Assembly: GCA_023411395.1 (NCBI GenBank)
Contig: JAEYOV010000049.1
Coordinates: 23,254-87,253, forward strand
From: Bacillota bacterium
Lineage (GTDB): Bacteria > Bacillota > Clostridia > Christensenellales > Aristaeellaceae
Direction: 5' to 3'
Length of the DNA: 64,000 bases
The translations under genes and the position numbers were made by a program. The notes below the pieces were generated by a model that saw only the letters and a program-made list of their open reading frames with translations, ran no database searches and had not been told where the DNA came from. Below are positions 16,597 through 25,300 of this stretch, piece by piece (positions within the stretch are counted from its first letter, which is position 1; each line of letters begins with the position of its first letter).

Positions 16597-18192
16597 GTGG
16601 CTGCAACATTATCAGCACAAAGGCAGACAGGTTCATTTTACACTGAGCAATCTATAGCAAAATATATGGTGGACTGGGCAATTCGCAGCCCATGCGACCA
16701 TATACTCGAGCCTTCGTTCGGTGACGGGGTCTTTATTGAAGCATCGGCGCAACGAATAAGAAAACTTGGAAACAAATCACCTAACATTACTGCTGTTGAG
16801 CTCAAAGAAGATACCTTTAGACGTTTTGGTAATAAGGGTATTGATATTACCGCATATCATGATGACTATCTGGGCGTGACCTTACATGATAACGTTGATG
16901 TTGTTATTGGAAACCCTCCATACGTAAGTTTAAAACACCTACCGGAAGATCAAAAAAGAAATGCACTAAATATACTATCAAATCATGATATAGCTGCTCC
17001 ACTCAACGGCAGCCTTTGGCTTCCGTTTGTACTTCATAGTGTGGACTCACTAAATGATGGTGGCCGATTGGCATTCGTATTACCTTTTGAAATAACATAT
17101 GTAAAGTATGCATTTGAAATGTGGAATTTCCTTGCTGAGAGATTCGGTCAATTAACCGTTGTTAGGCTTTACGAGGATTTCTTTCCAGATGTTGATGTGG
17201 AAACGATTTTACTTCTTGCAGAAGATAAGGGTAAACAAACAGCCAGTGTTGAATATATCATTTATGAATCTATCTACAATATGTGTTTAAACATCGCCAT
17301 GTCAACTAACACCGTGAAGATAGTTGATATAACACAAAACAAAAAACCCTTCATTTCATCTTTGATCACGAACGCACAAAAATCAAATGCTAATATTATT
17401 TTTTTTTCTGATGAAATCTTAACACCTTTAGTTGATGTGTGTAAGTTCAAAATCGGATATGTTTCAGCAGATAAAGCTTTTTTTCACCCCAATGAGAGCA
17501 CAGTAAAAAAATACAATCTATCATCTAATAGCCTTGTTCCATGTATTCAAAACGGAAAACAAATAAACGGTGGAACAGGTATCGGTGTATTTGTTGACGA
17601 AGGATTATGCGCATCGAAGCTATACCTTCCTTTAAGTCCCAATGATCAAGATAAAGAATATATAAAACATGGAGAAGAACTCGGCGTTTCAAAGAAATAT
17701 AAGTGCTCCCACCGTAATCCTTGGTATATAACACCGACGGTGGAAATCCCTGATGTAATATTGACCGTATTTGGTGACTTGCCAAAGCTTGTGATAAACA
17801 GTGGAGGTTATGCAGTATCAAACAGTTTATTGTGCGGAACCCTTAAAGGTATAACCGCAAAAGAACTTGTGGCACGATGGTATAACAGCCTCACACTATT
17901 ATCGATCGAATTGTCGGCGCATTCACTTGGTGGTGGCAGCTTCGTTATTATCCCTGGAGAGGCTGACCAGCTAAAAATAGTTAGGCCATTACCAGAAGCT
18001 AATGTAGACGATATTAGCTCTTCTATTAACAAATGTATTTGTGATCGCTCAATTAGTGAAGCATATAAATTGGGCGATGAACTTGTGCTGCAAAATATTC
18101 TAGGGCTCACACAGTTACAAATCTTTCAAATAAGAAGTGCTATTGAGACCCTGCGCAAGTGGCGCCTCCCACACAACAGAAGGCACAAGTAA
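16597..18192 (+). CDS. N6-adenine DNA methyltransferase (restriction-modification type)
   Basis: 531 residues from the GTG at 16597, chosen for AGAGGTG upstream; the frame opens at 16537. The order of motifs is that of gamma-class adenine methyltransferases: TGSFYT (motif X, residue 11-16), LEPSFGDGVF (motif I, 37-46), and the catalytic NPPY (106-109). The C-terminal half (about 250-530) is the target-recognition region. It transfers a methyl group from SAM to adenine N6. It faces a putative endonuclease gene whose stop is 14 bp away. TATAAT is at 16513-16518. The gene is AT-rich compared with the phage structural genes, so it is likely acquired cargo. Confidence 0.88.
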   Translation: MAATLSAQRQTGSFYTEQSIAKYMVDWAIRSPCDHILEPSFGDGVFIEASAQRIRKLGNKSPNITAVELKEDTFRRFGNKGIDITAYHDDYLGVTLHDNVDVVIGNPPYVSLKHLPEDQKRNALNILSNHDIAAPLNGSLWLPFVLHSVDSLNDGGRLAFVLPFEITYVKYAFEMWNFLAERFGQLTVVRLYEDFFPDVDVETILLLAEDKGKQTASVEYIIYESIYNMCLNIAMSTNTVKIVDITQNKKPFISSLITNAQKSNANIIFFSDEILTPLVDVCKFKIGYVSADKAFFHPNESTVKKYNLSSNSLVPCIQNGKQINGGTGIGVFVDEGLCASKLYLPLSPNDQDKEYIKHGEELGVSKKYKCSHRNPWYITPTVEIPDVILTVFGDLPKLVINSGGYAVSNSLLCGTLKGITAKELVARWYNSLTLLSIELSAHSLGGGSFVIIPGEADQLKIVRPLPEANVDDISSSINKCICDRSISEAYKLGDELVLQNILGLTQLQIFQIRSAIETLRKWRLPHNRRHK

Positions 18193-18205
18193 CAAAAAGG
18201 CAGAA

Positions 18206-18835
18206 CTAGAGAGGTTTTCTGTCATTATAGGTTGAGATAATATTATCAAAAAATCCTTGGAACTGCAATTTCTCTGAAGTTGGCAACAAAATTGGTGGGT
18301 CTTGTTCGAAATCAACTTTTAGAAATGCAAAATGCTCATATTTGTCTTTAGGGTCTCGCCAATCAACGCGACCTGCTATTCTTTCAAAGAGTCTTTCGGC
18401 GCGTTCAAGATTTACAGTTTCGTTGATACCAGGCTTAATTGCTTTCTTGGGTAATACATAAATATAAGCAAGCACTGCCATGGGGAAACGATCATGCAAA
18501 GAAATACAGTCACCAATGATTTCTTCATAATATGTAAGGATGTTCTTGGAAACGGAAGACATCTGACTTCGAATACCAATAATTATTTGTGGCCCATTAA
18601 TATTTTCTATAATAGCAACATCAACATCCTTTGGCTTATGAGAACCATATATTGTAGCCTCTTTGAGAATCTCATAACTATCACCAGAAATGCCGAGATC
18701 ACGCAATTCCTCAACGCATAGATCGTGAAGAACATTGATGAACGACTGACTTCTTACGGAGTGATTGGGATCTTCAAGATATTTTACTTTCATATTAACA
18801 AGGCAGTCTGTCAACCGAGTTGGGCTTATTGGCAT
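18206..18835 (-). CDS. Putative restriction endonuclease partner of the methyltransferase
   Basis: 209 residues from the ATG at 18835 (GGAGTG 6 nt upstream). The core KDVDVAII (about 69-76) followed by PQIIIGIRSQMSSVSKN (about 82-98) resembles a PD-(D/E)XK site of a type II enzyme group with a conserved SQMSSVGKN-like block after the catalytic strand. Here the catalytic position reads I-x-R instead of the usual E-x-K or V-K. That may lower or abolish activity, or another residue may serve. The assignment rests on this block and on the convergent methyltransferase, 14 bp away. No homology search was possible. Confidence 0.6.
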   Translation of the reverse strand: MPISPTRLTDCLVNMKVKYLEDPNHSVRSQSFINVLHDLCVEELRDLGISGDSYEILKEATIYGSHKPKDVDVAIIENINGPQIIIGIRSQMSSVSKNILTYYEEIIGDCISLHDRFPMAVLAYIYVLPKKAIKPGINETVNLERAERLFERIAGRVDWRDPKDKYEHFAFLKVDFEQDPPILLPTSEKLQFQGFFDNIISTYNDRKPL

Positions 18836-18935
18836 GTCAATCACTCCAAACTTTTCCAAATATCAATACACTAATAATATCACATTTTATACTTTATTGC
18901 ATCCCTAAATTTAAATGACACTCTAAACATAAACA

Positions 18936-18973
18936 AAAAAAGTGGCTTCTCGATTTGAGGAAGTCACTTTTCT
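18936..18973 (-). terminator. Terminator of the amidoligase-GGCT cluster
   Basis: Stem AAAGTGGCTTC/GAAGTCACTTT (one G-T pair) with a 10-nt loop and flanking A and T runs, 15 bp after the GGCT gene stop on the minus strand. Confidence 0.75.
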
Positions 18974-18991
18974 TACATTTACTGTATACAA

Positions 18992-19468
18992 TTACCAACT
19001 TGAACGTATTGTGCGCCTCACTGCCTCTGACAGATACCGCTGATTGAACCCTACCGTTCGATATCCCTCCCTGATACAATCAAGATAGGTTTGGTTAGGT
19101 GGAGCCAGGCAACCATAATTCATAATATAGATCATAGCCTCCATCTCCAACGTTGCAGTCTGTGACATGACTTTGTTGGGTAGCCATTCAACGCTTTCCA
19201 CATTTACGACTTCCTTCCGATAAAATGAAGGGTATCCCTCGTAGCAGTCCAAGGCATCCTCGCAGGCCTCGGTGATTGCCCACAGCAGGATCGGCACCCG
19301 GCGCCCCTTGCGCGGCTCAACGGTGGCCACGCCGCAGCCCCTGGCTCTGCCCAAGAACGCCAGCTGGTAATCCATGAGCCACCCCTTGCCGATCACCCGC
19401 GCAGCCGGGCAGCGCTGGGCCATTTGCTCCAGGTTGATGTTGGACCCATAAGCAGCATAAACTTTCAA
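18992..19468 (-). CDS. Gamma-glutamylcyclotransferase/AIG2-like protein
   Basis: 158 residues if it starts at the TTG at 19466-19468 (AAGGTGG 5 nt upstream), giving the usual MKVYAAYGSN start; a GTG at 19477 is also possible. YGSN (7-10) binds the gamma-glutamyl group, MAQRCP follows, and E77 in DCYEGYP is at the catalytic Glu position of GGCT enzymes. The family turns gamma-glutamyl-amino acids or amides into 5-oxoproline. It ends the minus-strand cluster with two small genes and the amidoligase. Co-occurrence of these two families in mobile elements is known; here it could remove or process what the ligase adds. Confidence 0.88.
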   Translation of the reverse strand: MKVYAAYGSNINLEQMAQRCPAARVIGKGWLMDYQLAFLGRARGCGVATVEPRKGRRVPILLWAITEACEDALDCYEGYPSFYRKEVVNVESVEWLPNKVMSQTATLEMEAMIYIMNYGCLAPPNQTYLDCIREGYRTVGFNQRYLSEAVRRTIRSSW

Positions 19469-19519
19469 GATTTCCACCTTTCCGCCCCGGAGCCTGTGCC
19501 CCAGGGCAACCTTTCATTT

Positions 19520-19798
19520 TTATTGATAGCACTTCAGCGTCTGCCTGACCACCGCCAGACATTGCTTCTCCGTACCCCAGTAGTATTTGTGGCTGCCGTT
19601 GGGCTTGCCCATCCGCATGCCGCCATAGGTCGCATGGATATCGAACATGCCCCGCCCGGTTTCAATAGCGGCCTCCAGGATCATCAGGGGTTCCAGGTAC
19701 GCGGGCCGGTTGGGGTCCAGCTTTACTTCTGCGGTAAATCCCATGGCCCGCAGGCCCTCGGCAAGGGTGTCAAGGTTCAGGTTTTGGTTTGCGCTCAT
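19520..19798 (-). CDS. Small protein of the amidoligase cluster
   Basis: 92 residues, GGAGGGG 6 nt before the ATG. It is mixed alpha/beta with conserved-looking stretches MFDIHATYGG and YYWGTEKQCLAVV. No signal peptide, membrane helix or known motif. It lies between the GGCT gene and a 70-residue gene on the same strand and is a candidate substrate or partner of the ligase; this is inferred only from position. Confidence 0.65.
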   Translation of the reverse strand: MSANQNLNLDTLAEGLRAMGFTAEVKLDPNRPAYLEPLMILEAAIETGRGMFDIHATYGGMRMGKPNGSHKYYWGTEKQCLAVVRQTLKCYQ

Positions 19799-19849
19799 AG
19801 TGTGCCCCTCCTTCGTGTAGGCGGCTTTGCCCCCGCCCTGGGCTGTGTT

Positions 19850-20062
19850 TTAGCGCCTGGTGATCACCGCGTAGTAGAAACCGAAAACATCCCTGGCTGC
19901 TCCGTACACCAGGCTATCCGTGGAGCCGTGGAGCATGTCATCCGCCATAGCAAACCCGGCCAGTTTCATGGACGCCTGGCGGGTTTCCTCGCGGGTCAGG
20001 CCTTCGAACTTGTACTCGCCTTCCTTTTGCAGCCGCCTGATCATTTCCGCCGTGTACTTCAT
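19850..20062 (-). CDS. Small helical protein of the amidoligase cluster
   Basis: 70 residues, AAAGGGG upstream of the ATG. Sequence MKYTAEMIRRLQKEGEYKFEG, then many helical residues, ending in VITRR. No family recognised. One of the two copies of the shared promoter-like repeat (20087-20156) lies directly upstream. Together with the 92-residue gene it is probably expressed with the GGCT gene. Confidence 0.6.
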   Translation of the reverse strand: MKYTAEMIRRLQKEGEYKFEGLTREETRQASMKLAGFAMADDMLHGSTDSLVYGAARDVFGFYYAVITRR

Positions 20063-20086
20063 CTGCAGCGCCCCTTTCGTTTGATT

Positions 20087-20156
20087 GTGTGTATATTACC
20101 TTAGGTGCCCAGGGAAAGCCACGTTATAAGCGGGTTGATTTGGGGTTGTTTCCCTT
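20087..20156 (-). promoter_or_regulatory. Shared promoter-like repeat, copy 1
   Basis: On the minus strand: CTTATAACGTGGCTTT, 16 bp, TAATAT (20093-20098), then ACACACA. An AACAAC and AAATCAACCC block precedes it. The same order, spacing and sequence occur at 21145-21214. GGCTTT (20115-20120) sits at the -35 position. It drives the 70-residue gene. Confidence 0.7.
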
Positions 20157-20237
20157 AACTAAATACGTCTGAAACGTAACACCAAGGTCCTCCGGGCGGA
20201 GGGCGCCTCCCGGTGGGCCATGGTGCGGTGGAGAGAA

Positions 20238-21119
20238 TCAGCTGGCATGCCGCCAGGCGCTGTTCCCTTCCAGGCGCTTCATGAGGTGGAGCCGGGCGGT
20301 CTGGAACTCATCACCGATCAGGCCCAGGCGGAGCAGCCAGCAACGGAAGGTATACTTCGCGTTATCGGTGACAACCGGCTTGTAGGTGGCGGACCGCTGG
20401 GTGAGGGCCTGGTGGCTCACGGCCAGGCAGAACTGGATGTAGGCTTTGATCTCCCCGGCATGGGTGGTGGAGTTGAAGCAGCGGAATTCCACGGTGCCCT
20501 TGGAGAAAACGCTGTGGAAGTTCAGCATGCGGTAGCGGGTGTTGGAGTAGTGGATGTGGCTCTCATCGCGGCCATCGTACCAGATGGATTTGAGCTGATC
20601 GCGGGTGGCGGGCTTGCTAGCGTTCAGCTTGTCCATGAAGCCCTTGTCAGACTTCTTGCAGTAGCTAGTGCGGGCGGCATTGATGCCCAGCGCGGCCACC
20701 AGCATGTCCTCGCGGCTGGCAAAGACATTGGCCAGGGTGCGGAGGGATTGAGCGGTATGGGGCGCCGCGTTGATGTGGATGTGGATGCCACAGGAATTGT
20801 TGGCCTTGGCGCCCTCTTTCCGCAGGAGCCGCACCAGCTCCTGGACAGCTTCGATGTCGGCGTAGGTGCAGATCGGAGAAACGATCTCGCATCGGTACCG
20901 GGCATCGTTGGTGGCGGTGCCATCGCGTAGCGTGGCCCGGATGGAGGAATCGCTCATGGCCTTCCAGGTGCGGCCCTGCTGGTCCTTGGCGGTCCACATA
21001 TCGTAGGTTCCGCCCTCGTAGGTGTGCCGGGTTCCGAAGTAGGTGGCCATGGTCTTGGCGGCTGTCTCGCGGGTAATTCCGGTCAGTTCGATCTCGATCC
21101 CGAAGTTTTGGTTCTTCAT
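20238..21119 (-). CDS. Amidoligase-family protein (glutamine-synthetase-like COOH-NH2 ligase)
   Basis: 293 residues from the ATG at 21119; an earlier start at 21152 is possible. The amidoligase signature is present: GIEIELTG (7-14) supplies metal-binding Glu residues on the first strand, then REIV-type strand CEIVSP (77-82), CGIHIHIN (110-117) and a late VEFRCFNST. These are the positions that bind ATP and magnesium in the glutamine-synthetase/GCS fold. Such proteins are predicted to link an amine to a carboxylate, for example to tag a peptide. It stands first in a minus-strand cluster ending with GGCT and has its own copy of the shared promoter repeat. Confidence 0.88.
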   Translation of the reverse strand: MKNQNFGIEIELTGITRETAAKTMATYFGTRHTYEGGTYDMWTAKDQQGRTWKAMSDSSIRATLRDGTATNDARYRCEIVSPICTYADIEAVQELVRLLRKEGAKANNSCGIHIHINAAPHTAQSLRTLANVFASREDMLVAALGINAARTSYCKKSDKGFMDKLNASKPATRDQLKSIWYDGRDESHIHYSNTRYRMLNFHSVFSKGTVEFRCFNSTTHAGEIKAYIQFCLAVSHQALTQRSATYKPVVTDNAKYTFRCWLLRLGLIGDEFQTARLHLMKRLEGNSAWRHAS

Positions 21120-21144
21120 TCGTGCGTGCCCCCATCGCTTAGAT

Positions 21145-21214
21145 GTGTGCATATTAGCTCTGATGGGGATGTAAAGCCACGTTATAAGTGGGTTGATTTT
21201 ACGTTGTTTCTCTT
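21145..21214 (-). promoter_or_regulatory. Shared promoter-like repeat, copy 2
   Basis: TTATAACGTGGCTTT (GGCTTT at 21173-21178), 16 bp, TAATAT (21151-21156), then GCACACA on the minus strand. It lies 26 bp before the amidoligase ATG. About 50 of the roughly 70 positions match copy 1, with conserved spacing. Confidence 0.7.
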
Positions 21215-21644
21215 ATGTATGTGTGTCCTGTTCGTCACAAATTGAGGGCATAAAAAAGAGCATCCCTCGCAAAGGCAAGGCAAAAGAAGCGATAATCATT
21301 GTGGCCACAATCATATTGGCAAGATTTTTCTGTGTAATTCAAAGTTATAGTTGGGCAGAATTTAAATTAAATATCCTGTGAAGTAACGACACGCAGGCTA
21401 TAGTTCCTCTGAAGGGATATTTTGCCTAATGAGACATGTTGGTTTTTATTACATCATAAAGCGAATAAAATGGTTTCTGTATACGCTTTACGATGAATGC
21501 TACGTCATCATGCGCAATTTGCTCCGAATCGAGTAACAGTGGTATAGCATTAGTGGATGTGCCAGTGGGTGAAGTATCCATAGAGATTTACAAACATTGT
21601 TCAAAGGCCAGGTTGTAATGGCCAGGCCAACGGGCATATTCTAT
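21215..21644. other. Intergenic stretch, no gene seen
   Basis: About 430 bp, AT-rich, no ribosome site with a believable frame on either strand. A 62-codon frame on the plus strand at 21193-21381 overlaps the promoter repeat and has no start signal. Confidence 0.5.
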
Positions 21645-22157
21645 CTATTTTAAAGCAGAAAAATGAAAAGGTTGATGAAATATAATCATTATGGCAATAG
21701 CAAAGGCAAGACCTATAGGCCACACAATGAGAGGCTTTTTATAGTGAATCCGAATCAATATAAACGCAAAAAAGTATAATCCGAAAGACCAGAACATGTT
21801 CCAGCCACCATAATGGATTAAGTTGCCGATATGGCAAGAGATACATTCAATGACTGTATAAAGGGCTGTCCACAGGAGTATGTACAACCCTTCTCTTAGA
21901 AGACCTTTTGGATAGTATCTTAAAAACAGCATTGCCGTACAAGGAAAAACGAAAAAAGCATAGGTCATGTCAGCTACCCTATGGTCAAATAATGTCTTGT
22001 ATTCCCACAAAAACCGCTCACTAAAGAGCATGTTATAAGAAAAATCTCCAATAACAGCAAATAAAGCAGTAGGATAATACTCCTTCCAATGCTTCCAGGT
22101 GCCCGTGAAATAGAAAGCACCGAAATGAGCTAGTAGAATGGTGATCGTATAGAGCAT
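21645..22157 (-). CDS. Multi-pass membrane protein, CBO0543-like
   Basis: 170 residues from the ATG at 22157 (GAGGCG upstream); the frame extends to 22274 without a ribosome site. Five membrane helices cover nearly the whole chain. The wording WKHWKEYYPTALFAVIGDFSYNML, then W-x-Y, then RYYPKG resembles the CBO0543 family of spore-former membrane proteins. It sits between the lysis genes and the amidoligase cluster, where lysogenic conversion genes are common. Function is unknown. Confidence 0.6.
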   Translation of the reverse strand: MLYTITILLAHFGAFYFTGTWKHWKEYYPTALFAVIGDFSYNMLFSERFLWEYKTLFDHRVADMTYAFFVFPCTAMLFLRYYPKGLLREGLYILLWTALYTVIECISCHIGNLIHYGGWNMFWSFGLYFFAFILIRIHYKKPLIVWPIGLAFAIAIMIIFHQPFHFSALK

Positions 22158-22319
22158 AAGCGCCTCACATTTTTTATTTAGAATATAGCTATTATTTCCA
22201 CTTCTCTGATAAACATATCCTGACGTTCCAATTATTAGGTTAGATGTTGCCCTGTCAGATTCATGATAGTTCATAGGTGCCTGATTATCTCATTGACCAG
22301 GCCATTATGGCACAACCGA

Positions 22320-22356
22320 TAAAAAATCTGCCGCCCAGCACAAAGGCTAGGCAGCA
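22320..22356 (-). terminator. Terminator of the phage late operon
   Basis: CTGCC/GGCAG stem extended by AGC/GCT, followed on the minus strand by ATTTTTTAT, 16 bp after the holin stop. Confidence 0.75.
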
Positions 22357-22371
22357 GAAGGGATTGCATCA

Positions 22372-22815
22372 TTATTCAGTTGTGCCGGAATCGGAATCGT
22401 TCTTCTCCTTGATGTGCCCCAACAGGTCCTTGATGCGCTGCGGGAAAGGGACCCCGGCCAGGGTCATGTTCTCCAGGATGGAAAGGCCCTCGTTTGCCAG
22501 GTAGAACCACACTGCAGCGTCCCTGACGATGAATGTCCCGGCGCCCATGGCCTTGTCCACCTGTGCGGCAGCGAACACCAGGCCCAGCATAAACAGCTTT
22601 TTGAGGATGCCCTGGAAGCCGATCCTGCTGGAGGGACCGCCGCCCTCGGTCTTTTGTGATTTGCCCATCCAGGCCACCAGCAGCCCGGTACCATAGTCCA
22701 CCAGCATGAAGTACACCAGCACAGATAGCTGCACCGTCCACCCTCCAAAGGCCCCAGCGATTGCACCGCCCAAGGCCATGCCCGCCTTAACCACCTTGTC
22801 CCATGTCTGCTCCAT
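22372..22815 (-). CDS. Phage holin
   Basis: 147 residues. Three to four membrane stretches (about 10-30, 30-48, 70-90, 95-115) and the phrase VYFMLVDYGTGLLVAW are typical of holin family 4 (Cph1/toxin-secretion holins). RBS is AAGGAGG. It lies directly after the endolysin gene; the two form the lysis cassette, with the holin releasing the endolysin to the wall. Confidence 0.88.
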   Translation of the reverse strand: MEQTWDKVVKAGMALGGAIAGAFGGWTVQLSVLVYFMLVDYGTGLLVAWMGKSQKTEGGGPSSRIGFQGILKKLFMLGLVFAAAQVDKAMGAGTFIVRDAAVWFYLANEGLSILENMTLAGVPFPQRIKDLLGHIKEKNDSDSGTTE

Positions 22816-22838
22816 TGGAAGGTCCTCCTTTGTGATGA

Positions 22839-23852
22839 TCAGTCTTTGAGCTTCCCCCAGGTCTTAGGCCCGACCACACCGTCCCATTCCTTGGGCTTAG
22901 AGGGGAAGGCGTCCAGCTGGAGGGCCAGCACGGCAGCCTTTGTCTTGGGGCCATACACCCCATCCACCGCGCCAGGATTGTGCCCCAGGGCCTGCAGGCG
23001 GACCTGTGCCAGTTTCACATCCTCGCCCCGCATCAAAGGCAGGCCAGGCGTATAGCGCAGCGTCCGCAGCTCCAGTGGCGCCGTGGGCGGCTCCGTGGGC
23101 GGGTCCGCAGGTTTCTCCGCAGGCGGCTCCGCTGGCAGCGCAGCGCCCACGTTGACATACTGCTTCATGGCATATGCCATGCCATCGGCATAGTAGACCT
23201 TGAGCCAATCAGCAATGGTCTGGCCATCCTTGTACACGGCCAGCACCTCGCCGCTGGGCAGCTTCGCCAGCACCTGGGAATTGGTGTCGGGCCGCGCCCG
23301 CAGGTTGAGCTTTCCCTTGGAGATCACCACGGCTCCAAGCATGGCGGGCAGGTCGGGCCGGACCGCCCGGTAGTCCACATCCGCGAAACGTGCCCAGTGC
23401 GTCCACTTCACGGAGGACACCGGCCCCAAGAGGACCCCATTGGAGGACCCCCGCGCATCCACGGCCAGGCCGCCCCCGATGGTCATGCCGATATGGCCCA
23501 TCTTGTCCACGCCCGCCTGTGCCCGAAAAAGAGCGATGCCTGGCTCATTGGGTGGCAGCGTGTCGATGGTTCCCTTCTCGATGAAGGGCCAGGTCTGCCA
23601 GATCGTGGTGGCGCCGCTGCTCCGATTGACACCGGCAGCCTTGAAGGCTTCACGAACCAGGGTGGCACAATCGAACACCTGCAGGCCGTCCCACTTTTCG
23701 CAGATGCCCAGGATGTTCCCCTTTTGAGAGGGCGCCCGCTTCGCTAAGATTGAGCGCAAAGATGGGGAGCAAAACTCGCCGCTTGCTCCCCATACATAGC
23801 CGCAGCCCACCTTGCTGCGCACATAAGAAACCAGGTTCCAAACAGGTATCAA
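22839..23852 (-). CDS. Endolysin: NlpC/P60-like, SH3 and peptidoglycan-binding domains
   Basis: 337 residues from the TTG at 23850-23852 (AGGAGG 7 nt upstream). The NlpC/P60 domain (about 1-165) has catalytic Cys62 in FDCATLV and His120 in MGHIGM. A bacterial SH3 domain follows (about 180-240, LNLRARPDTNSQVLAKLPSG), then a proline linker (PAEPPAEKPADPPTEPP) and a PG_binding_1 domain (about 275-337, VKLAQVRLQALG, DGVYGPKTKAAV). It cuts stem peptides to free the virions. The holin gene follows 24 bp downstream. Confidence 0.9.
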   Translation of the reverse strand: MIPVWNLVSYVRSKVGCGYVWGASGEFCSPSLRSILAKRAPSQKGNILGICEKWDGLQVFDCATLVREAFKAAGVNRSSGATTIWQTWPFIEKGTIDTLPPNEPGIALFRAQAGVDKMGHIGMTIGGGLAVDARGSSNGVLLGPVSSVKWTHWARFADVDYRAVRPDLPAMLGAVVISKGKLNLRARPDTNSQVLAKLPSGEVLAVYKDGQTIADWLKVYYADGMAYAMKQYVNVGAALPAEPPAEKPADPPTEPPTAPLELRTLRYTPGLPLMRGEDVKLAQVRLQALGHNPGAVDGVYGPKTKAAVLALQLDAFPSKPKEWDGVVGPKTWGKLKD

Positions 23853-23867
23853 AGTCACCCCTCCTTT

Positions 23868-25283
23868 TTATAGCAGAGGAATCGCCGCCCGCAGTTGCGC
23901 GATGATCGCCGCCGCCGGGCAGTTGACGGAGATGGTGGTCCAGGCGGGCAAGGAAATGTCGTTCGTGCTGTTGGCCGTGTCCCAGCCGTTCACCAGGCTC
24001 ACCACCTCATCGATGGCGGCCCGCAGCTCGGCCACATGGCCGGTCCAGCCCACCAGTCCGGTGACGCCCGCCGTGATGGAGGAAAAGGGATAGGCCGCCA
24101 GGCCATAGTAGGCCCGCACGTTATTGATGGCCGCCTGCAGCTCCGTCATGTGCGCCGCCTTGATCGGGGTTTCTCCGGCCACCAGGCTGGCGTCCGTCCA
24201 GGCAGGCACAGCATAGGTGAAGGACCGGGCCGTGGCGCTGCTGGCCACGCCCAGGGCATCGGTGGAGGATACCGAAACAGACTGCGCCCCGGCGCTGGCC
24301 GCGCTGGACCGGCGGAGCAGCAGCTTCTTCCCCGGCGCCTGTGCCCCGCCGCTGCTGGCCGTATAGCCGCTGGCCGCCAGGGTTTGGCTGTGTCCGTCCG
24401 TATCGCTGCCCACCGTGGCCAGGATACGCGGCTGGCTGTTGTAGATCGTTTTGGACGCCACCGGCGCCGTTACACCAGGCGCAGCTGGTGCGCTGTTCTT
24501 CCGAACAGAGCCGGTGACCGCCTTCCAGCCGGAATAGTAATCGGCGCCCGCAGCGCCCCGGACCCGGACCTGGAACTTTCGGTATTTGCCACGGGTGGAG
24601 GATGGAGCCACGGATATGGAGCCGGACCCGCTGCCGGTGGGAATGGTGGCATAGGCCACCCAGTCTCCCCAGTTGACGTTATCATCCGATTCAGCATACT
24701 GCACCTCCAGGTCGGTGATGGCATTGTTCGTGCCGCCAGCAGCGCCAGAAAAGGACAGGTCCAAATTGCCCTCGGAGAGCGCAGCAGATAGGCTGGCGCT
24801 GGAGGGCGGAGTGCAAGCGGAGAAGGGCAGCGTGTAGTTGATGATGATCGAAATATCGTTAAAGGACAAAGACCCAATATTGGTTTTTGTGTTGGGCGGG
24901 CCGGAAATCGGCGGCTCCGAAGGATAGCTTGTGTTGTTTTTTGCGGATCGGAACTTCAGGGTGATGACATTGCTGCCCGCCGACATCAGGCTCGTTATGT
25001 CGATATCGGTGGCCGCAGGCAGCCATGTGGTGACGGTATTCCCATTGACCACCAGCGTCCTGTCCGCCGTGCCATGGAGCGGAGAGCCTAAACTTTCCAC
25101 CCGAAAGAAAACGGAATCAATAGTGGACCCCGGCATGATGCCCAGCTCGTTATTGGTGAACGCGGGAAGGTTATCAGAGCCATACGAAGCAGTGCCGGTC
25201 GATTGCGAACCGCCGTATGCGGTATAAGCCGTATACGAGCTGCTGATGGATGTACTGCCTAGGCTGTGTACAACTTGTGGCAT
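23868..25283 (-). CDS. Phage tail-associated, Fn3-like protein
   Basis: 471 residues, GTGAGG upstream of the ATG. Serine/alanine-rich beta domains: a beta-sandwich at about 1-160 (TLVVNGNTVTTWLPA, then NVITLKFRSAKNN) and an Fn3-like module about 165-265 (DLEVQYAESDDNVNWGDW, KYRKFQVRVRG). The C-terminus has two ELQAAINNVRAYYGL/ELRAAIDEVVSL-type helices. It is the first gene upstream of lysis and probably forms part of the fibre or tail tip. The exact role is unknown. Confidence 0.6.
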   Translation of the reverse strand: MPQVVHSLGSTSISSSYTAYTAYGGSQSTGTASYGSDNLPAFTNNELGIMPGSTIDSVFFRVESLGSPLHGTADRTLVVNGNTVTTWLPAATDIDITSLMSAGSNVITLKFRSAKNNTSYPSEPPISGPPNTKTNIGSLSFNDISIIINYTLPFSACTPPSSASLSAALSEGNLDLSFSGAAGGTNNAITDLEVQYAESDDNVNWGDWVAYATIPTGSGSGSISVAPSSTRGKYRKFQVRVRGAAGADYYSGWKAVTGSVRKNSAPAAPGVTAPVASKTIYNSQPRILATVGSDTDGHSQTLAASGYTASSGGAQAPGKKLLLRRSSAASAGAQSVSVSSTDALGVASSATARSFTYAVPAWTDASLVAGETPIKAAHMTELQAAINNVRAYYGLAAYPFSSITAGVTGLVGWTGHVAELRAAIDEVVSLVNGWDTANSTNDISLPAWTTISVNCPAAAIIAQLRAAIPLL

Positions 25284-25300
25284 TTACCTCACCCCCCCGA

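Noticed and set aside
21193..21381. 62-codon plus-strand frame upstream of the amidoligase gene
   Set aside because: It overlaps the promoter repeat and has no ribosome site.
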